From an uncultured Christensenella sp. (GTDB lineage Bacteria; Bacillota; Clostridia; Christensenellales; Borkfalkiaceae), in NCBI GenBank assembly GCA_910576655.1, contig CAJTJC010000006.1:48090-112089 (forward strand): 64,000 nucleotides of DNA, read 5' to 3'. Below are positions 8,208 to 17,758 of this stretch, one piece after another. How positions within the stretch are numbered: the stretch's first letter is position 1; every line of letters begins with the position of its first letter. The notes under the pieces are model-generated. The model worked only from the letters and a program-made list of their open reading frames with translations, was not told where the DNA came from and did no database searches. A program made the translations under genes and the position numbers.

Positions 8208-10616
8208 ATGAAAGCACCTTTAAGTTGGCTTAAAGATTACGTGGATATAGACGTTACCGCAAACGAACTTCAGGAAAAGCTTTTTTCCTGCGGGTTTGAG
8301 GTCGAAGAGCTGCTCGAAATAGGCAAAGATATTTCGGGCGTAGTCGTCGGCGAAGTTATAGAATGTGAAAAAGTCGAGGGTACGCACCTCTCCGTTTGTA
8401 AGGTTGACTGCGGCGAAAAAGGCGTCTTCCAAATCTGCTGCGGCGCGGACAACGTAAAGAAAGGCATAAAGGCGCCCTGCGCGCTTGTTGGCGCAACGGT
8501 GTACGCAACCGCAAAAGACCACGTTACGGTCGAAGGCGTTATGACGATTAAAAAAGGAAAGCTGCGCGGCATCGAGTCCGAGGGAATGTTATGCTCGGGC
8601 GTAGAACTCGGCGTTAACGGCGATATGTACGAGGGCGCGGACTGTAACGGACTTTTACTTTTACCCGCCGCGCTTAAAAACGGCGAGGACGTCAAGCGCG
8701 AGCTCGGACTTGACGACTACGTTTTCGATATTTCGATTACTGCAAACCGCCCCGACTGCCAGAGCATTTACGGCATTGCGCGCGAGGTCGCCGCAGTTTT
8801 GAATAAACCGATAAAAATTCCCGATTGCTCTTTCAAAACGGTGAGCAGCGAAAAGTCGGTACGCATTACGAACTCCGCTCCCGAGCTTTGCCCGAGATAT
8901 ATAGGACATTACGTAAAGGACGTAAAAATCGCCCCCTCCCCCGCATGGCTGAAAAAGAAGCTTGCGCTTTGCGGAATACGCTCTATTAACAACGTGGTCG
9001 ACGTAACTAATTTCGTCCTGCTCGAACTCGGACAGCCCATGCACGCGTTCGATATGAGAACGCTTGACGGCGCAACCGTAAATATACGCAGGGCGGAAAA
9101 CGGAGAAAAAATAGTTACGCTCGACGAAAACGAATTCGAGCTGAACAGCGAAAATTTAGTTATTTGCGACGCGTCGAAGCCGTGCGCGCTTGCGGGAATT
9201 ATGGGCGGACTTAACAGCGAAATACGCGAGGACACCACCGAGGTCCTTTTCGAAGCCGCGAAATTTGCCCGCGACAACGTAAGGCGCACAGCGAGAGCGC
9301 TGGGGCAACACTCCGACTCTTCGGCGCTTTTCGAAAAGGGAGTAAATGAATATACGGTTGAAACGGCTATGCTTAGAGCGCTGCATTTAATCGACGCGCT
9401 GGACTGCGGAAAAGTGACCGACGTGCACGTAGACGTTAAAACCGAGTATTCTAATACTGACGAAAAACAACTAACCGTAAGCATAAACAAAATAAACGCC
9501 CTGCTGGGAATTACCGTTCCCGCAGAGAAAATGCAAAGTATTTTAAAGAGCCTGAATTTCAAAGTTACCGTAGACGGCGACACGATTAAGCTTGCCGTTC
9601 CGCGTTACAGAGAGGATATTGACGACTACCCCGACATCGCGGAAGAGATAATAAGAATGTACGGCTACAACCATATAACGCCTACGTTTATCCCCACCGC
9701 TGCCGTGACGAGCGGCGGACTGAGCGAAAGACAAAAGGCTGAAAACAAGCTTAAAGACGTGCTTGTCGGTAAGGGACTTTACGAAATTTCAAGCTACTCG
9801 TTTATTTCCGAAAAAGATTTCGATACGTTGAAATTCGACAGCGACAGTCCCGAACGCGCAGCAATAAAAATACTCAATCCTATAAGCGAGGATTTATCGG
9901 TAATGCGCACCACCCTCGCCCCCTCTATGGTCAACGTAATTGTAAGAAATTTACGCCGCGGAAATATGAACGGAAAACTGTTCGAGCTTGCGAAGATATA
10001 TCTTGCGGATACGCTGCCTATAAAAAGCTTCCCCGTTGAAAGAAAAACTCTTTGCCTCGGAATGTGGGGCAGCTGCACCTTCTTCCACTTAAAAGGCGTT
10101 ATAGACAATATTGCCGCGCACCTGAATATCGCATTCGAATACGAGTCATTCGAAAAGTCCTTCCTGCACCCCGGAAAAACGGCAAAAATTACGTGCGGCG
10201 AAAATTACGTGGGCTATATCGGAGTTCTCGCGCCCACCGTTGCGGACGAGCTTGCAATAGACAGAACGGTTGTTATAGCCGAGCTCGATTACGAAACGCT
10301 TGAAAAGCTTTCCAAACCGTTGAAATACGTTCCCATTCCTAAGTTTGCGGAATTCACGCGCGATTTGGCGCTGATTTGCGATTTGGGCGTTACCGCAGGC
10401 TCAATAGAAAAGGAAATTTATTCAGCGTGCAAATACGTGACAGACGTTCACCTGTTCGATATATACGCAGGCGAGCAGATAGAAAAAAATAAAAAGAGCA
10501 TGGCGTTTAAAATCACCTTTACCCCTAAGAACGAACCCATCGACGACAAGGTCGACGGATACGTCAAAAAGATACTCAACAGCCTTAAATTCAAAATGAA
10601 TATAACGCTAAGATAA
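8208..10616 (+). CDS. pheT: Phenylalanine--tRNA ligase beta subunit
   Basis: An 802-residue beta subunit with the standard order: N-terminal domain, EMAP/OB tRNA-binding domain (~40-150), B3/B4 editing domain (~210-380), B5 domains (to ~490), catalytic-like core, and a C-terminal ferredoxin-fold anticodon-binding domain (~700-802, ending in KMNITLR). The editing domain hydrolyses Tyr-tRNA-Phe. GGAG is placed well before the ATG. A strong terminator follows directly. Confidence 0.97.
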   Translation: MKAPLSWLKDYVDIDVTANELQEKLFSCGFEVEELLEIGKDISGVVVGEVIECEKVEGTHLSVCKVDCGEKGVFQICCGADNVKKGIKAPCALVGATVYATAKDHVTVEGVMTIKKGKLRGIESEGMLCSGVELGVNGDMYEGADCNGLLLLPAALKNGEDVKRELGLDDYVFDISITANRPDCQSIYGIAREVAAVLNKPIKIPDCSFKTVSSEKSVRITNSAPELCPRYIGHYVKDVKIAPSPAWLKKKLALCGIRSINNVVDVTNFVLLELGQPMHAFDMRTLDGATVNIRRAENGEKIVTLDENEFELNSENLVICDASKPCALAGIMGGLNSEIREDTTEVLFEAAKFARDNVRRTARALGQHSDSSALFEKGVNEYTVETAMLRALHLIDALDCGKVTDVHVDVKTEYSNTDEKQLTVSINKINALLGITVPAEKMQSILKSLNFKVTVDGDTIKLAVPRYREDIDDYPDIAEEIIRMYGYNHITPTFIPTAAVTSGGLSERQKAENKLKDVLVGKGLYEISSYSFISEKDFDTLKFDSDSPERAAIKILNPISEDLSVMRTTLAPSMVNVIVRNLRRGNMNGKLFELAKIYLADTLPIKSFPVERKTLCLGMWGSCTFFHLKGVIDNIAAHLNIAFEYESFEKSFLHPGKTAKITCGENYVGYIGVLAPTVADELAIDRTVVIAELDYETLEKLSKPLKYVPIPKFAEFTRDLALICDLGVTAGSIEKEIYSACKYVTDVHLFDIYAGEQIEKNKKSMAFKITFTPKNEPIDDKVDGYVKKILNSLKFKMNITLR

Positions 10617-10646
10617 AAACAACCCGCCTTTCGGCGGGTTGTTTTT
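10615..10646. terminator. Bidirectional terminator between pheT and the sugar-binding gene
   Basis: AACCCGCC-TTTC-GGCGGGTT is flanked by A- and T-rich tracts on both sides, so it can serve both converging genes. Confidence 0.9.
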
Positions 10647-12012
10647 ATTCGTGCGGGTGACTGTTGGTCCTACCGCTGTTTATTGCTTCGTTAAGCTTGG
10701 TTTCGAGAATTCTTGCACATTCCTCGGGCGTAAGCGCAAAATTGCCGTTCGCGTCACGGATTAGCAAATTTGCTATTTCCTTATGGAATACGCTACCGAC
10801 GGAATTGTCGGCGCCCTGCCAGTTGGGAAGGTTTCTTCTGAAATCGACCTCGTTTACGGCGTTGTCCAAAAAAGCGTCGAGAAGCAGAATCTTATCCTCA
10901 TACTTTTTAAGCACTTTATTGCTTACGGGAATACTTCCTGCCGAACATTCCATCCACTTATCGGTCGCATAGAAGTATTTTACGAAATCCTTTGCTATTT
11001 CTATTTTTTCGCTGTCGCCGTTATCGAAAACCTCGAACCCCTCGCAAAAGAAAGTACAGTTGTTTCCGGGATAATTGACAAATCCGTATTTATCCAGTCC
11101 GCCGTCGGCAATAACGCTGCGGTACATTGGCCCCGCCGAATTGAAGTTGAAAAACGCCATTTCGCCCGTTTTAAACTTACTGCTGTTATCAGACATTGTT
11201 TTAAAATAAGGAACGGGCAGATACCAACCGTTCGTTACTCCGTTCTGAATCCAGCGCAACGCCTCGACCGCTTTGCCGTCAAGCTTAAAATTTACGTCCT
11301 CGTCGAATAAATCGCTGCCGTACGAGCGCAGCAATGTCATTATATGCGTGTCACCCTCGTTGTCCTTTGCGTACATCATAGTGGGAACGTAACCGGTAGG
11401 CAGTTTTTCCGCAAGCGTGTTAAGTATTGCCGTCCAGTCTTCAATCGGCCAGTCGGATATTGTTCCGTTTTCACCAATATAAGCGTCCAGTCCGCACTGC
11501 CTGAGCAGTTGCTTATTATAGATAAGTATATTCTGCGACACCATATACGGCATCATATACAGCTTTTTATCGAAGCGCCCGTTATCCACGTACTTGGAAT
11601 TCAAATCCTTCGCCATTTCGTCGGATAAAATATCGTCGAGCGGTACGGCGTTGCCCGTATGGATAAACGAGCTCATATTATAAAAGCTGTCATAGAGAAT
11701 ATCCGCTGCGTCGGGCGTACCGAAGGTATTGTAAACCGCTTTGGTTTCCTCACCCGACTCAAATTCGACTACCTTAACCTTGATTTCCTTGCCGTACTGC
11801 GCCGCAAACTCCTCGCTTGCGTGAGTCAAAAGCGCGGTTACGCTTTCCAAATCGGGGCGTGCAACGCTGTTAAGCGTGCTTGAACGCGGAACCTTTATTG
11901 TTATTTCCTTAACCGACTTTTCGCCGCACCCGACAAACCAAGGCAGACACGCGAGCAACAGAAAAAACGTAATTAAAAGCGACGAAAAAATTTTTTTAAC
12001 CGATTTGACCAT
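10645..12012 (-). CDS. Extracellular solute-binding lipoprotein (family 1, sugar type)
   Basis: A substrate-binding protein of the ABC sugar-transporter type, 455 residues. It begins with a lipoprotein signal peptide ending in WFVGC (lipobox Cys near residue 29) and continues as a two-lobed binding protein, with motifs such as YMMPYMVSQNILIYNK and WMECSAGSIPVSN. No permease or ATPase gene lies nearby. It starts one base after the stop of the hybrid histidine kinase, so it may act as a periplasm-side sensor for that kinase rather than as a transporter part. The ligand is unknown. Confidence 0.85.
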   Translation of the reverse strand: MVKSVKKIFSSLLITFFLLLACLPWFVGCGEKSVKEITIKVPRSSTLNSVARPDLESVTALLTHASEEFAAQYGKEIKVKVVEFESGEETKAVYNTFGTPDAADILYDSFYNMSSFIHTGNAVPLDDILSDEMAKDLNSKYVDNGRFDKKLYMMPYMVSQNILIYNKQLLRQCGLDAYIGENGTISDWPIEDWTAILNTLAEKLPTGYVPTMMYAKDNEGDTHIMTLLRSYGSDLFDEDVNFKLDGKAVEALRWIQNGVTNGWYLPVPYFKTMSDNSSKFKTGEMAFFNFNSAGPMYRSVIADGGLDKYGFVNYPGNNCTFFCEGFEVFDNGDSEKIEIAKDFVKYFYATDKWMECSAGSIPVSNKVLKKYEDKILLLDAFLDNAVNEVDFRRNLPNWQGADNSVGSVFHKEIANLLIRDANGNFALTPEECARILETKLNEAINSGRTNSHPHE

Positions 12013-12013
12013 T

Positions 12014-14224
12014 TTACGACTCCTCCTTATCGCTACCGTCGGAGTTCTTGCCGTTTCTTATACATTCCATTTTGCGCAAAAGTATTTTAACGTCAATAGG
12101 CTTTGTAAGAATATCGTTCATACCGCTATCAAACACTTTCAGCTTATCCTCCTGGAAGGTGTTCGCCGTGCAGGCAAGAATCGGCACCGTCTTTGCGTCG
12201 ACCCTGTCAAGTTGTCTTATTGCGCTTGCCGCTTCGCAGCCATCAAGCACGGGCATACGCATATCCATAAGAATAACGCCGTATTCGTTTACAGCAGACT
12301 CTTCAAAAGCTTCAACCGCAGCTTTACCATTAGGCACGTGAGTGCAGTTGAATCCCGCATCGTGCAAAATTTCAGTAAGAATTTCGGCATTCAAATCGTT
12401 ATCTTCCGCTATAAGCACCTTAATGCGCTTGAAATCCTTTGCGTGTTTACCCGCAATGCGGTTTGCCTCTCCGTCCACGTTATACTTCATATAATCGGGA
12501 ATATCAGATATTTCCGCAGGTATTGTAATCGTAAATTTACTGCCCTTGCCCAGCTCGCTTTCCACCTTTATCTCTCCACCCATTGCATTGACAAGCAGCT
12601 TACTAATAGTCATACCGAGACCAGTGCCCTTTGTGGAAGAAGAGTTACTGTTGCGCTCCTGCGTGAATTTATCGAATATCTTTGCAACGAATTCCTTGCT
12701 CATGCCGCAACCCGTATCCTCGCAAATAAACGACGTTATAACGCGGTTTTCGCCGGCAAGCTCTTGCTTTACGGTCAGCTTTATCCAACCGCCCGAAGGG
12801 GTAAATTTCGCGGCGTTGCCTATGATGTTCATAAGCACCTGTTTTATGCGCATATCGTCACCGATAATGCAGGGTACGGTAATATCCGCATCGGTGATAT
12901 ATTCCACTCCCCTGCTCGTGATATTTTCGCACTGCATCGAATAAATTGAGTCTACAATCGCCTCAACAAGCACGGGCTCGTGCGCAATTTCAACCTTGCC
13001 TGCTCGCAGCTTGGATATGTCGAGAATATCATTGATTAGCGACAGCAAATAATTTGCTGTCCGGTGCGATTTCGTCAGCCATTCTCTGAAAAGCTTTTGC
13101 TTTTCGGGATTGTCGACTGCGTTAATCATCAAATAGTTAAGCCCGATAATGCCGTTCAAAGGCGTCCGGATTTCGTGACTCATATTCGAAAGGAACTCGC
13201 TTTGAGCCTTTTCCTGAGCGTGCGCCTTGGCGGTCTTTTTCTGCATAATCAGAATTATTACCAGCGCGGCGATGCTTATAAGAACTACTATACTAAGCGC
13301 TGCGACGACCATTTCCACGAACGAAACACTCTGTTCTTCGAGAGCGTCATCGTCAACCGACAACAGGAAATACCATCCGAGGTCGCCGTTCAGAGGGCTG
13401 CAATAATTCAACCTGCGGACGCCGCTGATTTCCTGATAAAACCAAAAGGTTTCGCCGTTTTTGATTTTTTGCTCTACCTGACCGGCAGTCAAATCAGAGT
13501 CCGAGCTCGCGGCAACCTGCTCAAACAGATTGTCCACGTCCGAGCTCGCGGTATTGTATCTGTCGACTATGTAATCGCCGTTATAATTGACCAGCGAACT
13601 GTATCCGCGAACCGTTCCGTCATCGTCGACAAAGCTTTCTATTACCAGACCTTCGACTATAGTCGAGCGTTTGCTTATACCTATTACACCCGAAACCTTT
13701 TTGCGGCTTTCGCCGATAGCAATGTCTGCAAGCACGTCCTTTTCGTTGAGCCTGTAACCGTAGATAACCGCCGTGTCAGAGCTCATTACCGGTATTTTGC
13801 CGAAGCCGATAACCTTGTCGTTTTCGCCGTCAAACAAATCTTTAAAGGGATAATAGTCGTGCGTGTGCTCGTCCCTGTATGAGATGTCGGTATAGTAAGA
13901 GCCGTCCTCCATCAACAGGAAAATTTTGTCAAAGCTAGACTCGTAAGCTTCGTGCCCGAGGTACTCGTTAATCAGCGCAACGTCCCGAAGCTCGTCGGCG
14001 CGGCGCTTCAACCGCTCGCCCACGCGTTTGAGATTTGCCCAGTTATATTCAACGAACATAGTAATTGAATTCCTGTCGTGCGTTACTATTTCGCTGATAT
14101 TATCTATGGTAGTATTTTCCACTATATTGCTTATAACCACCGAATAAATTCCGACGACTATTCCAACCGTCGCCATGGCGATAAGCGCAATGATAGCGTA
14201 AATATATTTTGTGATACGTTTCAT
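12014..14224 (-). CDS. Hybrid sensor histidine kinase with C-terminal receiver
   Basis: Membrane kinase of 736 residues: TM1 (~8-32), an extracellular Cache-like sensor (~33-300), TM2 (~304-326), a HisKA domain with MSHEIRTP (His near 350), a HATPase with DTGCGMS and GTGLGM, and a receiver domain with LMDMRMP carrying the phospho-acceptor Asp. No output domain or partner regulator is adjacent, so phosphate probably passes onward or regulation is by interaction. An earlier in-frame start at 14305 overlaps the promoter, so I use ATG 14222-14224. The solute-binding protein follows in the same unit. Confidence 0.9.
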   Translation of the reverse strand: MKRITKYIYAIIALIAMATVGIVVGIYSVVISNIVENTTIDNISEIVTHDRNSITMFVEYNWANLKRVGERLKRRADELRDVALINEYLGHEAYESSFDKIFLLMEDGSYYTDISYRDEHTHDYYPFKDLFDGENDKVIGFGKIPVMSSDTAVIYGYRLNEKDVLADIAIGESRKKVSGVIGISKRSTIVEGLVIESFVDDDGTVRGYSSLVNYNGDYIVDRYNTASSDVDNLFEQVAASSDSDLTAGQVEQKIKNGETFWFYQEISGVRRLNYCSPLNGDLGWYFLLSVDDDALEEQSVSFVEMVVAALSIVVLISIAALVIILIMQKKTAKAHAQEKAQSEFLSNMSHEIRTPLNGIIGLNYLMINAVDNPEKQKLFREWLTKSHRTANYLLSLINDILDISKLRAGKVEIAHEPVLVEAIVDSIYSMQCENITSRGVEYITDADITVPCIIGDDMRIKQVLMNIIGNAAKFTPSGGWIKLTVKQELAGENRVITSFICEDTGCGMSKEFVAKIFDKFTQERNSNSSSTKGTGLGMTISKLLVNAMGGEIKVESELGKGSKFTITIPAEISDIPDYMKYNVDGEANRIAGKHAKDFKRIKVLIAEDNDLNAEILTEILHDAGFNCTHVPNGKAAVEAFEESAVNEYGVILMDMRMPVLDGCEAASAIRQLDRVDAKTVPILACTANTFQEDKLKVFDSGMNDILTKPIDVKILLRKMECIRNGKNSDGSDKEES

Positions 14225-14264
14225 CACCGCATACCCTGTTAAAATTTCTATCGTATTATGAATT

Positions 14265-14293
14265 ATTTTATCATAAAAGATAAAACAAGTCAA
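14265..14293 (-). promoter_or_regulatory. Promoter of the histidine kinase-SBP unit
   Basis: TTGACT (14288-14293), 17 bp, TAAAAT (14265-14270) on the minus strand. It lies inside the longest possible ORF, which argues for the downstream start of the kinase. Confidence 0.72.
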
Positions 14294-14318
14294 CACCAAC
14301 GCCATTAATATAAATATT

Positions 14319-14343
14319 CCGTTTACGAAAAATTCGTAAACGG
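14319..14343 (-). terminator. Hairpin after yunB
   Basis: CCGTTTACGAA and TTCGTAAACGG form an 11-bp perfect stem with a 3-nt loop directly after the yunB stop. The U-tract on the minus strand is weak, so termination efficiency is uncertain. Confidence 0.55.
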
Positions 14344-15006
14344 CTATTTTTTCGGTACCAGCGCGCTGTCTGACCCCGCAAGCGAGGCGTTGAGATAAGT
14401 GTCGGGAATTTTACCCGTAATTACGCTTTCGCATATAAGCACCTCTATAGTCGAAGCAAGGTTTGTGCTTTTCGACGGTAAGATAATTGAAATATCGGAA
14501 ACGATTTCAAGATAAAGCGAATGAAGCGTCTGGTTTATTCCCGCCTGCCTGAACTTTGAAACGAAGCGACATTCCACGTTGCTTATAGGGATTATTTTAA
14601 TGTTAATTTTCTGCCCGAAGCCCGCAAGCGCTTCTATTCCCGTCAGTGCGCCGAGAGGGACCATAATTCCCTCCTCGCTCATTTTGGTTAAATTCTCTTG
14701 CGAAAGATAAGCGGTATCTCGCGCAATTCTGTTTATTTTAAGACTGTCCGTAGTAATCGACGTTACGTTGCCGCCTCCGTCGCGCTCGATACTGATAAGG
14801 TCGTCGTACCGCATCGCGTCGTTCAACGTATAATAAATCGCGTCGTTGACGGCTACCGTAGTAATAGAGCGAATAGTCGCCTCGCTTATCGATATTAGCA
14901 CGCGCGTTACGTTACGCTGAAAATATATAAGCGTGCCTATCGTTAAAAGACAGATAAGCACGAATATAATTTTGAAACGCTTAAATTTCCGGTTTTTCTT
15001 AGCCAT
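14344..15006 (-). CDS. yunB: Sporulation protein YunB
   Basis: A 220-residue protein with one N-terminal transmembrane segment (~12-30) and an outside domain. RNVTRVLISISEA, NDAIYYTLND and VPLGALTGIEAL match the YunB family. In Bacillus subtilis YunB is sigma-E controlled and needed for efficient spore formation; its mechanism is not well known. Here it sits 14 nt after spoVAE, an unusual and informative link to the DPA-transport genes. Confidence 0.85.
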   Translation of the reverse strand: MAKKNRKFKRFKIIFVLICLLTIGTLIYFQRNVTRVLISISEATIRSITTVAVNDAIYYTLNDAMRYDDLISIERDGGGNVTSITTDSLKINRIARDTAYLSQENLTKMSEEGIMVPLGALTGIEALAGFGQKINIKIIPISNVECRFVSKFRQAGINQTLHSLYLEIVSDISIILPSKSTNLASTIEVLICESVITGKIPDTYLNASLAGSDSALVPKK

Positions 15007-15019
15007 ACAATATTGTATG

Positions 15020-15403
15020 TCAGTTGCGCTTGGTTCTTGATTTAAAAATTAAAGACATTATAAACGCAAACACAACCGCCGCAGTCACGCCCGCGCTTGC
15101 CGCCGAAAGCGAGCCCGTGACCGCATAGAAAAATCCTTTTTCCGCACCCTTCATAGCTCCGTTGGCGAGAAGGTATCCGAAGCCCGAAATGGGTACCGTA
15201 GCCCCCGCGCCGGCAAAGTCGACAAGCGGCTGATAAACTCCGATAGCCGTCAACGCAACGCCGGCAAGCATAAAATAGACCAAAATTTTACCTGCGGTCA
15301 GGTCGGTAAAGTTTATTATTATCTGCGCTATCAGGCATATACTTCCTCCCACGGCAAAAGCCTTCAGATACGCCAAAGCAATCATTAAAATTTCCTGTCC
15401 CAT
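15020..15403 (-). CDS. spoVAE: Stage V sporulation protein AE (SpoVAEb type)
   Basis: A small integral membrane protein (127 residues, about four membrane segments) of the SpoVA channel that moves dipicolinic acid into the forespore and out on germination. The motif GAGATVPISGFGYLLANGAM is shared with SpoVAC, reflecting common ancestry. It lies 2 bases after spoVAD in the order AC-AD-AE. Confidence 0.93.
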   Translation of the reverse strand: MGQEILMIALAYLKAFAVGGSICLIAQIIINFTDLTAGKILVYFMLAGVALTAIGVYQPLVDFAGAGATVPISGFGYLLANGAMKGAEKGFFYAVTGSLSAASAGVTAAVVFAFIMSLIFKSRTKRN

Positions 15404-15405
15404 AA

Positions 15406-16401
15406 TTACAACTCCAACTCCACCGCGTGACTTATGCAGGGTATACTTTCGCCCTGTCCCGACGAAACGGTCGAAAGCAGCGCGCCCGTAGCCGCAAACA
15501 AAATTCGCTTGTAAAGTCCCGCCTGCATTTTTTTGAGAACGTACGAATTAAACACTATTGCCGAGCAGCCCGCGCCGCTGCCGCCCTGAAACTCGCTTTC
15601 TATAACCTTATAAACTATTTCGCCGCAGTCGACGTGAACCTTTGAAATATCGTAGCCCTTTTCCCAGCTTAAATCCTTGACTATGCGGCTGCCGAGCGCG
15701 CCCAAATCACCAGTAAGAATCATATCGTAATCGGAAGGCTGCGTGTCCGTGTCCTTTAAATGCTGAATTATAGTATCCGCCGCCGCGGGAGCCATAGCCG
15801 CGCCCATATTGTTTACGTCGGTAACGCCGTAATCGCACACCTTACCCATAGTTGCGCTGACTATCTTCACCCCTTCGTCCCCGGCGGCAATCATACACCC
15901 GCCCGCGCCCGTTACGGTCCACTGCGACTGGGGAGGTCGAGTACAGCCTAATTCAAGCGGATAGCGGTACTGTCTTTCAGCCGAAGCAAAGTGACTACCC
16001 GTTGCGGCGATTGCGCGCTTTACGTAGCCCGCATTTACGAGCATTGCGGCAAGCATGATACTTTCCGACATCGTGGAACACGCAGAATACACGCCCAAAA
16101 ACGGCAAATCGTAATCTCTCGCGGCAAAGCTTGCGGAAATTATCTGATTCAGCAGGTCGCCCGAAAGCAGAACGTCGACGTCCTTTTCGCTTTTGCCGCC
16201 ATTTTCCATGCACTGGGAAATCGCCGTGGTGAGCATCTTGCACTCCGCTTTTTCGAATGTGCTTTCGCCGTACATATCGTCGTCAAGAGCAATATCGGCG
16301 TATTGACCTATAATTCCCTCTTTTTCCTTGCTGCCGCAAACCGCCGCAAAGGATTCTATTCTTGGTTTGTTTTTAAAAAAAACCGTGTTTCCTTTCTTCA
16401 T
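15406..16401 (-). CDS. spoVAD: Stage V sporulation protein AD
   Basis: SpoVAD is a thiolase-fold protein (331 residues) that binds dipicolinic acid on the cytoplasmic face of the SpoVA complex. Recognised by ESFAAVCGSKEKEG near the start, GVYSACSTMSE, ATGSHFASAERQYR, and the C-terminal GQGESIPCISHAVE. The start codon overlaps the stop of spoVAC by one base. Confidence 0.96.
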   Translation of the reverse strand: MKKGNTVFFKNKPRIESFAAVCGSKEKEGIIGQYADIALDDDMYGESTFEKAECKMLTTAISQCMENGGKSEKDVDVLLSGDLLNQIISASFAARDYDLPFLGVYSACSTMSESIMLAAMLVNAGYVKRAIAATGSHFASAERQYRYPLELGCTRPPQSQWTVTGAGGCMIAAGDEGVKIVSATMGKVCDYGVTDVNNMGAAMAPAAADTIIQHLKDTDTQPSDYDMILTGDLGALGSRIVKDLSWEKGYDISKVHVDCGEIVYKVIESEFQGGSGAGCSAIVFNSYVLKKMQAGLYKRILFAATGALLSTVSSGQGESIPCISHAVELEL

Positions 16402-16850
16402 TAAATAAAATAATATATCAGACCTACGATAACGCCCGAGATAACCCCGAAAACGACGATTGCACCCGCTACGGTGAACATCTTTGCCGCCATTCCGTAA
16501 ATCCAGCCCTCCGTTTTAAATTCTATTGCAGGCGAGGTTACGCTGTTTGCAAATCCCGTTATGGGAACGATAGAGCCAGCGCCCGCATATCTGCCTATCC
16601 TGTCGTATACGCCCAGTCCCGTCAAAAGGCAACCGAGAAATATGAGCACGACCGAGGTCGTCCCCGCAAGCTCGTCGCCCGACAGCCCGATATATTCGAG
16701 CATAAATCTTATAAACTGACCTATACAGCAAATCAAGCCGCCGACCCCGAACGCGGAAAGACAGTTTTTGAAATGCCGCGTAGGCGGTATTTGCGTTTTG
16801 ACATAGTTTAGATAATTGCTGTTATAATTTTCCTTCGTCTTGCCTGTCAT
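16401..16850 (-). CDS. spoVAC: Stage V sporulation protein AC
   Basis: A SpoVA membrane channel component (149 residues) with about four membrane segments; in B. subtilis SpoVAC has mechanosensitive-channel-like behaviour. Landmarks are PPTRHFKNCLSAFGVGGLIC and YAGAGSIVPITGFANS. GGGG lies just ahead of the ATG. A small ORF overlaps its first 29 bases in another frame. Confidence 0.95.
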   Translation of the reverse strand: MTGKTKENYNSNYLNYVKTQIPPTRHFKNCLSAFGVGGLICCIGQFIRFMLEYIGLSGDELAGTTSVVLIFLGCLLTGLGVYDRIGRYAGAGSIVPITGFANSVTSPAIEFKTEGWIYGMAAKMFTVAGAIVVFGVISGVIVGLIYYFI

Positions 16851-16929
16851 TTTTAACCCCTGATTCGTTAATATTTTTAATCAAGCTTTCGCGCTCGTCA
16901 CGGCGCGTCAAATCTATTTCCTTTCTCAT
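16822..16929 (-). CDS. Small ORF (35 codons) linking the SDR gene and spoVAC
   Basis: It starts MRKEIDLTRRDERESL and ends ...DRQDEGKL. Its ATG overlaps the SDR stop in ATGA, AGGA lies upstream, and its 3' end overlaps the spoVAC start in a different frame. The peptide is highly charged with no membrane segment. I do not recognise it. It could be a real small sporulation protein or a coupling reading frame that carries ribosomes from the SDR gene to spoVAC. Confidence 0.45.
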   Translation of the reverse strand: MRKEIDLTRRDERESLIKNINESGVKNDRQDEGKL

Positions 16930-17723
16930 TGTCTGTACATCCTGTCGTCAAAATAAAGAGTAACCTTTTCGGGCATAACGTGCGACATTATTCTGTAAGC
17001 CGAATTTTTAAGCCCGCTTGCCTTGACCACGGGCGGCTTGTCCGCAGAAAGTACTTTTAAAATATCGTCCGCGACTCTCGAAGCCGACATTCCCCTCTGC
17101 TCGATATCGGCAAGCGCTTCGACCGCGCTCGTTACCTTTTGGGAATACGTCCTGTTTTCGTCTGCGGAATAGACCTTGCGCTTGAAGGTAAATTCCGTCC
17201 GGGTACCGCCCGGCAAAAATGCAGTTACCTTTATGTTATACGGTTTAAGCTCGAGATAAGCTTCGCGCGCAAGCATTTCAAGCGCCGCCTTCGACGCCGA
17301 ATAAAACGAGTCGAAAAGTATGGGCAAATCGCCGCCGAGCGAGCCTACGAGTACTATCCTGCCGCCCTTGGCTTTCATAAAAGGAATAACCGCCTGCATT
17401 GCTTTGAGCGCGCCGAAAAAATTGACGTCGAAAAGGTATCTGTAATCACATTCCTTCGCGCACTCGATAGGCGCCGCCATCGAAAAGCCGGCGCAATAAA
17501 CGATAGCGTCGATATTGCCGCAGCTTTCGCCCGTGCGCATGATTACGTCCGCAAGAGTGCTGCCCGCAACCACGTCCGCGATTTCGTTTTTTACCCCGGA
17601 TATTTTGCACGGCGTTCGGGAAATATTGATTACGTTCCAGCCGCGGCTTACAAGCTTGGCGCAGGTTTCGCAGCCTATTCCCGAGCTTCCGCCGACGACT
17701 ATCGCAGTCCTTTTATTTTCCAT
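16926..17723 (-). CDS. Short-chain dehydrogenase/reductase, likely sporulation-linked
   Basis: A 265-residue Rossmann-fold SDR with VVGGSSGIG (cofactor loop), NVINISRT, VYCAGFSM, and the catalytic SFYSASKAALEML set (Ser, Tyr, Lys). The substrate cannot be deduced. The start is ATG 17721-17723; an in-frame TTG at 17762 lies upstream of the promoter. It sits directly before spoVAC and behind a sigma-G-like promoter, so it may act in the forespore. No ribosome-binding site is seen. Confidence 0.85.
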   Translation of the reverse strand: MENKRTAIVVGGSSGIGCETCAKLVSRGWNVINISRTPCKISGVKNEIADVVAGSTLADVIMRTGESCGNIDAIVYCAGFSMAAPIECAKECDYRYLFDVNFFGALKAMQAVIPFMKAKGGRIVLVGSLGGDLPILFDSFYSASKAALEMLAREAYLELKPYNIKVTAFLPGGTRTEFTFKRKVYSADENRTYSQKVTSAVEALADIEQRGMSASRVADDILKVLSADKPPVVKASGLKNSAYRIMSHVMPEKVTLYFDDRMYRQ

Positions 17724-17728
17724 ACAAA

Positions 17729-17758
17729 TATAATGGGAATAATGTCGGCTAATTATTC
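17729..17758 (-). promoter_or_regulatory. Sigma-G-like promoter of the SDR-spoVA-yunB unit
   Basis: On the minus strand, GAATA (17754-17758), an 18-bp spacer, and CATTATA (17729-17735) fit the sigma-G pattern known from B. subtilis forespore genes. The ATG is 5 nt after the -10 element. An inverted repeat (GGGAATAAT at 17735-17743, ATTATTCCC at 17752-17760) overlaps it. Confidence 0.5.

Noticed and set aside
14225..14305. Upstream extension of the histidine kinase
   Set aside because: It contains a near-consensus promoter, and the transmembrane start at 14224 is typical of the family.
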